From Sphingobacteriales bacterium (lineage in GTDB: Bacteria; Bacteroidota; Bacteroidia; Chitinophagales; JADIYW01), in assembly GCA_016721245.1 (NCBI GenBank), contig JADKIQ010000020.1, forward strand, positions 1-64,000: a stretch of DNA of 64,000 nt, given 5' to 3'. Below the pieces are notes generated by a model, which did no database searches, was not told where the DNA came from, and was given only the letters and a program-made list of their open reading frames with translations. The position numbers and the translations under genes were made by a program. Positions 17,780 to 24,635 of this stretch are shown here, in pieces; position 1 is the stretch's first letter, and each line of letters starts with the position of its first letter.

Positions 17780-19012
17780 ATGCTCATCACCAACATCAAA
17801 TATTTAGTTAATGTACGCGAAGAAATAAAATTGCTTCGTGGAAATGAATTAGCACATCTTCCAATTTTGGAAAATGCTTTTCTGAAAATAAAAGATAGCA
17901 AAATTGAAGATTATGGTTTGATGAGTGAGTTGAAAGATGACGATTTTAATGATGAAATTTACGATGCAAAGCAAGCTACTGTTTTACCAAGCTGGTGCGA
18001 TAGTCATACACATTTAGTATTTGCAGCTACTCGCGAAAATGAATTCATTGGTAAAATAAAAGGATTGTCGTATTCAGAAATTGCTGCAAAAGGTGGTGGT
18101 ATTTTAAACTCGGCCAATAAACTAAACGAAACTTCTGAAGGAATTTTATTGGAACAAGCACAAGCAAGATTAAACGAACTGATACTATTAGGAACTGGTG
18201 CTATCGAAATAAAAAGTGGTTATGGTTTAAGTGTGGAAGGCGAACTAAAAATGCTGCGTGTCATTCAGCAATTAAAAAAACAAAATTCCATTCCAATAAA
18301 ATCAACTTTTTTAGGCGCACATGCTTTTCCGGCTGTATACAAAGAAAACAGAATGGCATACATTGATTTAATTATTAACGATATGCTGCCGATAATTGCC
18401 AAAGAAAATCTGGCAGATTATATAGACGTTTTTTGCGAACAAGGTTTTTTTACGCAAGAAGAAACAGAAAAAATTTGTTTCGCTGGTACTACGTATGGTT
18501 TAAAACCAAAAATCCATGCCAACCAATTAAATATTTCCGGTGGTGTGCAAGCAGGCATCAATACAAATGCCATTTCTGTCGATCATTTGGAAACCATTGG
18601 TGATGAAGAAATTCAATTGCTTTCTGCAACAAATTCTCCAATTGCAACCTTATTGCCAAGTTGTTCATTTTTCCTAAACATGCAATATGCACCTGCACGC
18701 CAATTAATAGAAAATAATGCTGCCATCGCATTGGCATCCGATTACAATCCGGGCTCTTCACCAAGTGGCAACATGAATTTTGTAGTTGCACTTGCCTGTA
18801 TACAGTTGAAAATGTTGCCGGAAGAAGCTATCAATGCAGCTACCATAAACGGTGCTTTTGCGATGGAACTACAAAATGAAGTCGGTAGCATCACCAAAGG
18901 AAAACGGGCAAATCTTATTTTTACTCAACCAATTTCATCGCTTTCACTTCTTCCATACAGTTTCGGAACCAACCTGATCGATAAAATTATGATTAATGGT
19001 AACTTTATATAG
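17780..19012 (+). CDS. hutI: Imidazolonepropionase
   Basis: 410 residues, amidohydrolase superfamily. The first metal-binding motif DSHTHLVFAATRENEF is at about residues 74-89. KGGGILNSANKL, GTGAIEIKSGYGLS, FLGAHAFP, KIHANQL and ALASDYNPGSSPSGNMNF follow, all typical of HutI. It hydrolyses 4-imidazolone-5-propionate to N-formimidoyl-L-glutamate using a Zn/Fe centre, the third step of histidine degradation. The start ATG at 17780 lies just after the homopolymer block; the protein N-terminus MLITNIKYLVNVR looks complete. Next on the strand is a CDP-alcohol phosphotransferase. Confidence 0.96.
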   Translation: MLITNIKYLVNVREEIKLLRGNELAHLPILENAFLKIKDSKIEDYGLMSELKDDDFNDEIYDAKQATVLPSWCDSHTHLVFAATRENEFIGKIKGLSYSEIAAKGGGILNSANKLNETSEGILLEQAQARLNELILLGTGAIEIKSGYGLSVEGELKMLRVIQQLKKQNSIPIKSTFLGAHAFPAVYKENRMAYIDLIINDMLPIIAKENLADYIDVFCEQGFFTQEETEKICFAGTTYGLKPKIHANQLNISGGVQAGINTNAISVDHLETIGDEEIQLLSATNSPIATLLPSCSFFLNMQYAPARQLIENNAAIALASDYNPGSSPSGNMNFVVALACIQLKMLPEEAINAATINGAFAMELQNEVGSITKGKRANLIFTQPISSLSLLPYSFGTNLIDKIMINGNFI

Positions 19013-19110
19013 GTAACTGTATTTTGGTATATTTATAGTTATTACACATAAATGAAAGTAGTGTGAACTTTATTTGACCTCATTTTAATCTTCATCTAAC
19101 ATCTATATAC

Positions 19111-19118
19111 TAATTTTG
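19111..19118 (+). promoter_or_regulatory. -7 promoter element for the gene at 19127
   Basis: TAATTTTG is an exact TAnnTTTG match eight bases before the ATG at 19127. No -33 TTG at standard spacing is seen. Confidence 0.4.
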
Positions 19119-19126
19119 CGTTCACT

Positions 19127-19822
19127 ATGAGTATTTTAGGAGAAGACAAAAACCAGAAAGGTTCAATAGACAGAAGCAGAACAAATTTACTTCGTGGTTT
19201 AGAACAACCAACACTTTTATTTCTCTGTCGCATAATGCCAAAATTTTTAACACCGGATTTGCTCACTGCTATCGGCATGTTAGGTACTGTAATTGTTTTT
19301 GCAGGATTTTATTTTGCCAGCATCACACACGAAAAGATTCACTTATTATGGGCTATTCTGGGGTTTGCCATTAATTGGTTCGGCGATTCTTTAGACGGCA
19401 GAATTGCATATTACAGAAATACACCAAGAAAGTGGTATGGCTTTGCATTAGATTGTATTATGGATTGGCTTTCTCTTGTAATTATGAGCCTTGGTTTCTA
19501 TTTGTATATCGATGATGCGTATAAAATATTTGTATTTCTTTTTGCCTGTAATTATGCATGGGTAGTTTTAATTGCTCAGTTGCGCTACAAGATTACAGAT
19601 AAATATACCATCGATCCAGGTCCAATCGGACCAACAGAAGTAAGAATTCTTTTGTGTTTAGTGGTGGTCACCGAATGGTATTTTGGTAACATCCTGATTT
19701 ATTTTTCTACAATAGGTAACGTATTGTTTTTTCTGATTAATGTAGTCGATACATTCAAACTATTAAAATTAGGAAACGAAAGAGATGCCGAAGAAAAATT
19801 AAAAAAACAAGCAGCACAATAA
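19127..19822 (+). CDS. CDP-alcohol phosphatidyltransferase family membrane protein
   Basis: 231 residues with about five to six membrane helices. The family signature DGxxAR...G...D...D is recognisable as DGRIAYYRNTPRKWYGFALD followed by CIMD (about residues 88-111). However, Tyr replaces the Arg after Ala, and nine rather than eight residues precede the Gly. The family transfers a phosphoalcohol from a CDP-activated donor to an acceptor, usually in phospholipid synthesis. The substrate here is unknown. The stop is immediately followed by the ATG of a GtrA-family gene, so the pair is co-translated. It sits inside the hut cluster but has no obvious link to it. Confidence 0.8.
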   Translation: MSILGEDKNQKGSIDRSRTNLLRGLEQPTLLFLCRIMPKFLTPDLLTAIGMLGTVIVFAGFYFASITHEKIHLLWAILGFAINWFGDSLDGRIAYYRNTPRKWYGFALDCIMDWLSLVIMSLGFYLYIDDAYKIFVFLFACNYAWVVLIAQLRYKITDKYTIDPGPIGPTEVRILLCLVVVTEWYFGNILIYFSTIGNVLFFLINVVDTFKLLKLGNERDAEEKLKKQAAQ

Positions 19823-20311
19823 ATGGTGAAGAAGAAATCCATATTGGTTTTTGGGAAAGCACAAATTTCTGCTTTTGTAGGTGGCTTGTGCGATTACGGA
19901 ATCATGGTGTTATGTGTGGAATTGTTGCATCTTTCCTTGCGAAATTCAATTGTAATTGGTGGTTTAATTGGTGCTGTTATAAATTTCTCGATTAATAAAT
20001 ACTGGACCTACCAATCTGTAAAACCATCTTTAACCAGTCAGCTTTTGAAATTTTATATTGTAGTGGCTGGCAGTATATTCTTAAAATCCAACGGTACTTA
20101 TTTTCTGACGCATGCATTGCATTTAGATTATAAAATAGCCAGAATTATCATCGACTTGTTTGTTTCCATAGGATTTAATTTTATGTTGCAGAAATATTGG
20201 GTATTCAAATCTTCACCCATTTCCGAAAGCATTAATAAAATGTCGGATACTACCTTGCTGGACGAAAAAGTCACAAAAAAAACTGTACAAAGAGAATTAC
20301 AGGAAGTGTAG
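19823..20311 (+). CDS. GtrA family membrane protein
   Basis: 162 residues with four membrane helices. The GtrA fold is seen in FGKAQISAFVGGLCDYGIMV, GGLIGAVINFSINKYWTYQ and GFNFMLQKYWVFKSS near the C-terminus (helix 4 plus the W-hF motif). Family knowledge: GtrA-like proteins help flip or transfer undecaprenyl-linked sugars or other lipid-linked glycans. It directly abuts the CDP-alcohol phosphotransferase (TAA then ATG with no gap), suggesting both act on a lipid or lipid-linked intermediate. The last 35 residues are a charged cytoplasmic tail. Confidence 0.85.
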   Translation: MVKKKSILVFGKAQISAFVGGLCDYGIMVLCVELLHLSLRNSIVIGGLIGAVINFSINKYWTYQSVKPSLTSQLLKFYIVVAGSIFLKSNGTYFLTHALHLDYKIARIIIDLFVSIGFNFMLQKYWVFKSSPISESINKMSDTTLLDEKVTKKTVQRELQEV

Positions 20312-20381
20312 TTTATTATTTCTTTTTTTATTTTGATTGTGTGGTTTTATCTCAATAAATAAATTTCAGCTATAAATTTCT

Positions 20382-20389
20382 TACCTTTA
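20382..20389 (+). promoter_or_regulatory. -7-like element of the hutG-like gene
   Basis: TACCTTTA differs from TAnnTTTG at one position and ends four bases before the ATG at 20394, the same spacing as at hutH, the DUF1361 gene and the DUF151 gene. Confidence 0.35.
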
Positions 20390-20393
20390 TTTT

Positions 20394-21422
20394 ATGCAAT
20401 ACTTCACCTTTTATAAAAAAGAGTATCATTTAGCATTCACCAAAACACGCAGCGGTGAAACAAAATTAGGTGAGAAGATTCAGGCAATTTCTAATGAAAA
20501 AAAATGGCAGGATGAATTGAAGAAATCACCTGCAAAGTTTGTGTTGATTGGCATTCCGGAAGATATAGGTGTAAGAGCAAATTTTGGCGTCGGTGGCACA
20601 CAAACTGCCTGGAAATCTTTTTTGCAGTCCTTTTTCAATATACAGCACAATCAGTTTTTAAGCGGTGATAGCATCTTGCTGTTAGGTGAATTTGACTTTT
20701 CAGAATTACAAAAAAAAACGAAAAATAAACCGGTAGAATACCTGCGAGAATTAGTTGCTGAAATAGATAAACAGGTCGCAGCACTAATAGAGAAAGTAGT
20801 GACTAGCGGTAAAATTCCAATCGTAATCGGCGGCGGACACAACAACGCCTACGGAAATATAAAAGGTGCTGCTTTAGGTTTGCAGGAAGCCGGAAAAATA
20901 AAGAAAGCACAAATCAATGTCATCAACTTTGATGCACATGCTGATTTTCGTGCGCTGGAAGGCCGGCATTCCGGTAATGGTTTTTCCTATGCCATGCAGG
21001 AAGGCTATTTAAATAAATACGGCATTCTTGGCTTACACCAAAACTACATGTCTCAATCCATGCTGGATACGATTCACAAAAACAAAAATATTCAGGCTCA
21101 CTTTTTTGAAGATATTTTTATTACGCAAAAAATATCGATGGAGCAGGCGACGGAAGTGTTATTGTACTTTACAAGAAATACGTTTACTGGTATTGAAATT
21201 GATTTGGATGCCATTGAAAATGTACTGTCGAGTGCCGTTTCTCCAAGCGGATTTACCACTATACAAGCACGGCAATTCATTCATCAAACAGCCGCAAAAA
21301 ATAACATTGCCTATCTGCATATTTGCGAAGGTGCTACCGAATTAGATAACGGATTGAAATCTTCCACTACCGGAAAATTAATCACTTATCTCGTCAGTGA
21401 TTTTATAAAAACTATTATTTAG
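20394..21422 (+). CDS. hutG: Formimidoylglutamase (arginase/ureohydrolase family)
   Basis: 342 residues. The binuclear-Mn ureohydrolase motifs are present in Bacteroidota form: VIGGGHNNAYG (about residues 143-153, in place of GGDHS), NFDAHADFRALEGRHSGNGF (about 182-201) and GIEIDLDAI (about 262-270). The context of hutH, hutU and hutI immediately upstream makes N-formimidoyl-L-glutamate the likely substrate, giving glutamate and formamide. Arginase or agmatinase activity is the alternative if context is ignored. It is separated from the GtrA gene by 82 bases and has its own -7-like box. It converges with and overlaps the next minus-strand gene by four bases. Confidence 0.85.
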   Translation: MQYFTFYKKEYHLAFTKTRSGETKLGEKIQAISNEKKWQDELKKSPAKFVLIGIPEDIGVRANFGVGGTQTAWKSFLQSFFNIQHNQFLSGDSILLLGEFDFSELQKKTKNKPVEYLRELVAEIDKQVAALIEKVVTSGKIPIVIGGGHNNAYGNIKGAALGLQEAGKIKKAQINVINFDAHADFRALEGRHSGNGFSYAMQEGYLNKYGILGLHQNYMSQSMLDTIHKNKNIQAHFFEDIFITQKISMEQATEVLLYFTRNTFTGIEIDLDAIENVLSSAVSPSGFTTIQARQFIHQTAAKNNIAYLHICEGATELDNGLKSSTTGKLITYLVSDFIKTII

Positions 21423-22456
21423 TCTTTATAGTAAAAAGTATACTTAAGTTTTTGAGAATTTTGCGTGTAAAATGTCCCTGAGATCGTTGCTAATGGAATT
21501 GTATGTATTGTCATGGTTTTAATTCTGTTATTATTTGCTGTATCAAATTCATAGGATATATTAACATCGGCTGATGCATTGAATGGATAATGAAATAATC
21601 GCGCTTCAGGTGTAACAGTATAGTTAAAGTGAATATGTTCAATTAGATTTTCACAATTTGTATTGAAAGTGGCGTTTTTTGTAAGTACAAATGGCTCGGC
21701 TATTTTTAAATTATATAATTGTGTCTGTCCAAACAGTCCTGTAAACTCAATTGTACGTATATATCCTAAATCGTTAAAATAATTCATATCCAATAATGAT
21801 GATAGTATAATATCGTTAACATCAAAGCCGATTAAATTTTTTTGATTAGCATAATGGTTTGGATAAGAAATTATATATTCTCCTTGGTTATAACTGCTTG
21901 TATCGTAAGGAACACCAGGATCATAATAATTATTCAAATAAAAATTCAGGTCAATGTTATTTAAATTTTTGCCTGCATAGGAAAAAAAGAGTTGCTGCAC
22001 TTTTCTTTGTACGATTGAATTAAGATTATCATACTTATCAAAATGGTTATCCTGCGCATTAGTGATTGTTTGCAGGCTTCCATTTGAATTATATTGGATA
22101 TCTTGTTTATACTCATGCAGGTATGCGTCAACCGAATAAGATGTCAGGTATTTATGGTAACAAGAATTGAATTTCCTATTTACAATATAGCAGTAATCGG
22201 ATAAGCTACTGGAAAAAAACAAATCAAGATGATTGCTTAACAAAATGCTATCGTTTCGCTCTTCGAAATTGATGCCTGATATTCCATTGTAAATAGATGA
22301 AGATGGAATACTTGTAGCTATAAAGTTTGGATTAGTAGTGATGGTTCTTGAATAATAATAATTTCCTATTGTATCTAAATATCCAATTGCAACAGAATCC
22401 AACTCATAAGTAGGTGGAGCAATTCGGTTATTGTCTTTCTTACAACATGTTGTCAA
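21419..22456 (-). CDS. Putative lipoprotein, unknown, 5' end uncertain
   Basis: 345 residues if translation begins at the TTG at 22456. The sequence then reads (M)TTCCKKDNN, a Cys followed by charged residues, as expected just after a lipoprotein signal peptide. No ATG exists in frame before the preceding stop, while codons just upstream encode hydrophobic residues. A small indel in the T5 run around 22457 may therefore have removed the real signal peptide. The mature part is rich in Tyr, Asn and Asp, with beta-type strands (YEFDTANNNRIKTMTIHT), like the DUF4595/YD-type lipoproteins of Bacteroidota. That assignment is weak. Function unknown. Confidence 0.55.
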   Translation of the reverse strand: MTTCCKKDNNRIAPPTYELDSVAIGYLDTIGNYYYSRTITTNPNFIATSIPSSSIYNGISGINFEERNDSILLSNHLDLFFSSSLSDYCYIVNRKFNSCYHKYLTSYSVDAYLHEYKQDIQYNSNGSLQTITNAQDNHFDKYDNLNSIVQRKVQQLFFSYAGKNLNNIDLNFYLNNYYDPGVPYDTSSYNQGEYIISYPNHYANQKNLIGFDVNDIILSSLLDMNYFNDLGYIRTIEFTGLFGQTQLYNLKIAEPFVLTKNATFNTNCENLIEHIHFNYTVTPEARLFHYPFNASADVNISYEFDTANNNRIKTMTIHTIPLATISGTFYTQNSQKLKYTFYYKD

Positions 22457-22573
22457 AAATATGCTTTTGTAAAATATTGATTATAAATAAATTATAAATG
22501 ATTCTTGTCTCAATTGCTATAGTCCTTTTAAATTGGTAATTTTAAATGTAAATACGATCTATGAATACAGAAA

Positions 22574-23110
22574 TCAATAAAATAAGAAGAAGACTTTAAA
22601 GAAAGGTTTGAATTCCGCTGTTTGAGGTTCGTCTGTTGTGTCGCACCAAAGCTTGTCATTGCGGATAATACTGATATTCCGTCACTTCCATAATGGCAAG
22701 GCTCACATCCGATATCTTTTCTACACCATGTTCTCTTACCGCTGCCATTAATTCATCATCGCTCAGTAATACCTCTTTCATGTTTTTTGGAATAATTTTA
22801 CCTTCATAAATTAAGGTAACAGGTTCAGATTGTACCAGACTTCGAAAGCCTTTAAAACGGAACATTAAAAAACCCAGCAGCATATTCAAGGCAAATAAAA
22901 CAGTGCCTGCCGTTACCCGCCTAACAGCGTGGTATTCTCGCCTACCATAGCATTTTGAACAGCATTACTGATTAGCCACCAGGCTAATCTGCATAGACAA
23001 TTGGAAATTCCCTTGCCAAAAATACGGAAGGCGACAATCATAAAAATATACACACAACTGCTTCTGAAAGCAATATCCAGTAAGGAGTGATAATCTATAG
23101 GCATAATCAA
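22574..23110 (-). pseudogene. DUF421 (YetF/YcaP-like) membrane protein, three frameshifts
   Basis: Translating across frames gives the start MIMPIDYHSLLDIAFRSS, membrane segment VYIFMIVAFRIFGK, then LISNAVQNAMVGENTTLLGG, ALNMLLGFLMFRFK and the cytoplasmic domain VTLIYEGKIIPKNMKEVLLS and DDELMAAVREHGVEKISDVS. This order is diagnostic of DUF421. Shifts are needed at about 22990-23020, about 22900 and 22665-22670. The last restores MEVDGNISIIRND and extends the frame to the stop at 22574-22576. The family is widespread and of unknown role. As in the 1-4 kb region, lost bases at short homopolymers explain the breaks without missense damage. Confidence 0.75.
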
Positions 23111-23161
23111 AGTTAATAAATATTAAATACAATTTTCCTTAACAAATATTCACTCCCGTAA

Positions 23162-23193
23162 TTTGACAGCAAATAATTGTAACAATATTTTTG
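23162..23193 (+). promoter_or_regulatory. Putative promoter of the DUF1361 gene
   Basis: TTTG (23162-23165), exactly 20 bases, then TATTTTTG (23186-23193) is a full match to the Bacteroidota consensus. The ATG at 23198 begins four bases after the box, so the transcript is probably leaderless. Confidence 0.6.
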
Positions 23194-23197
23194 CCCC

Positions 23198-23872
23198 ATG
23201 CAATTTATACATCAACTCAAAAAACATCAGCGATTAGAATTTACCTTACTCTTAATGGCGTCCTGCTTCTTAAGCTTTGGATTAATAGTATTAAGGGTAA
23301 TGGCCACTAGGCAATTACATTTCATCTTTCTGATTTGGAATTTATTTCTGGCATTCATTCCATTTTTTATCGCCAACTGGTTATACCTGTTTAAAGACAG
23401 ATTTAATAAAATAACCGTGATTCCGGTGGTGGCAATGTGGTTATTATTTTTCCCGAATGCGCCTTACATAATTACGGATTTAATCCATCTGCATCCCGAT
23501 AAGAGTTTTGGTTATTGGTATAATCTGCTGATTGTGGTTTCCTGTGCCTGGAATGCCTTAATCATGGGCTTGTTATCGCTCAACGACGTTCAAAATGTTA
23601 TAACTGAAAAATTCGGGAAAATAACAGCATGGATATTGACTGTCAGTTCAGTTTTTCTGGGAGCATTTGGTATTTATATCGGCAGGATTTTAAGGTGGAA
23701 CAGCTGGGATGTTTTCTTTGATACCAAATGCCTGATATACGATATCAGCGAACGGGTTATAAATCCTTCTGCGCACGGACGAACCATAGGAATTACCTTG
23801 TTTTATGGCATATTTTTACTGGTTGTCTATTTATTTTTCAGACAACTTATGATGAGAAAAGAAACGGTGTAG
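23198..23872 (+). CDS. DUF1361 membrane protein
   Basis: 224 residues with six to seven membrane helices. The diagnostic DUF1361 stretch FFPNAPYIITDLIHL is at about residues 87-101, followed by WYNLLIVVSCAWNALIMGLL and LGAFGIYIGRILRWNSWDVF. The family occurs in many bacteria but has no established function. No signal peptide. It converges end to end with the S74-domain lipoprotein gene (stops adjacent at 23872/23873). It is expressed from a clear promoter with little or no leader. Confidence 0.85.
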   Translation: MQFIHQLKKHQRLEFTLLLMASCFLSFGLIVLRVMATRQLHFIFLIWNLFLAFIPFFIANWLYLFKDRFNKITVIPVVAMWLLFFPNAPYIITDLIHLHPDKSFGYWYNLLIVVSCAWNALIMGLLSLNDVQNVITEKFGKITAWILTVSSVFLGAFGIYIGRILRWNSWDVFFDTKCLIYDISERVINPSAHGRTIGITLFYGIFLLVVYLFFRQLMMRKETV

Positions 23873-24544
23873 TTATTTCATTGCAACTGACTGCTGTGAT
23901 TTTACCAGACTTTTTAATTCAGCCACTTCTTTCTTTAACTCCTCAATCTGTGTTTGTTGTTCCTGCATTCCTTTTGCCAGCAATGGAATCATTTCCTGGT
24001 AATTGACAGAATAATAACCGTTAGAATTCAGTTGAACAAAATTCGGATAAACGACTTTCAGTTCCTGAGCCATAAAACCAAAATGTTTGCCATTTGGCAG
24101 AAATCCGGTATATCCTGCAGGTGCCTGATATTCATAAGAATAAACATTCAGTTTATCAAAATTAGCTAAAACATTATTTACCGATACTATATTTTTCTTT
24201 AAGCGTTTATCCGAAAACGGCAGAAATTTGTCTGTAGAGTAATGTAGTTCCTGACATTGTTTTACTGTATCTGGAAGAAATTCATCTATGTAAATAGTGT
24301 CAGTACCAATTTTTACCGTTACAATAAAGGGACCAACTGATATGTTGTCCACAGTAACTTCTGCACCTTTCGCTACGGATGCAATTTTGGTGCTACCCAG
24401 ATAAAAATCGGCAGTACCAGACGGCATGAATTCTCCGTCATTATGTATCATAACAGAGCCTGTATTGTTTGATGAACAATCGCTTTTCTTTCCGCAGGAG
24501 AAAATAAAAAGACTTAAAACAATGATGGTGAGTGATGCTTTCAT
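23873..24544 (-). CDS. Lipoprotein with C-terminal S74 intramolecular-chaperone domain
   Basis: 223 residues. The lipoprotein signal peptide MKASLTIIVLSLFIFSC places Cys at residue 17. Residues about 25-105 form a PEGA-like beta domain (GTADFYLGSTKIASVAKGAE). Residues about 112-200 are a Peptidase_S74 domain: SDKRLKKNIVSVNNVLANFD, then YSYEYQAP and HFGFMAQELKVVYPNFV. The protein ends in a short coiled coil (QTQIEELKKEVAELKSLVKS). S74 domains, first known from phage tail spikes, trimerise and may self-cleave after folding. In Bacteroidota they occur on cell-surface proteins. No phage genes are nearby, so this is a surface protein, not a prophage remnant. Confidence 0.8.
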   Translation of the reverse strand: MKASLTIIVLSLFIFSCGKKSDCSSNNTGSVMIHNDGEFMPSGTADFYLGSTKIASVAKGAEVTVDNISVGPFIVTVKIGTDTIYIDEFLPDTVKQCQELHYSTDKFLPFSDKRLKKNIVSVNNVLANFDKLNVYSYEYQAPAGYTGFLPNGKHFGFMAQELKVVYPNFVQLNSNGYYSVNYQEMIPLLAKGMQEQQTQIEELKKEVAELKSLVKSQQSVAMK

Positions 24545-24635
24545 AAATTATGTTTTTCTTAAAATTATACTTTATAGCGTGTATTCACAAGAATCTGTTT
24601 AATTTTAACGTTTCTAATTATTTATAAAAATACGG

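Noticed and set aside
23873..24544. Prophage remnant suggested by the S74 tail-spike domain
   Set aside because: Lipoprotein signal peptide present and no other phage-type gene in the surrounding 20 kb.
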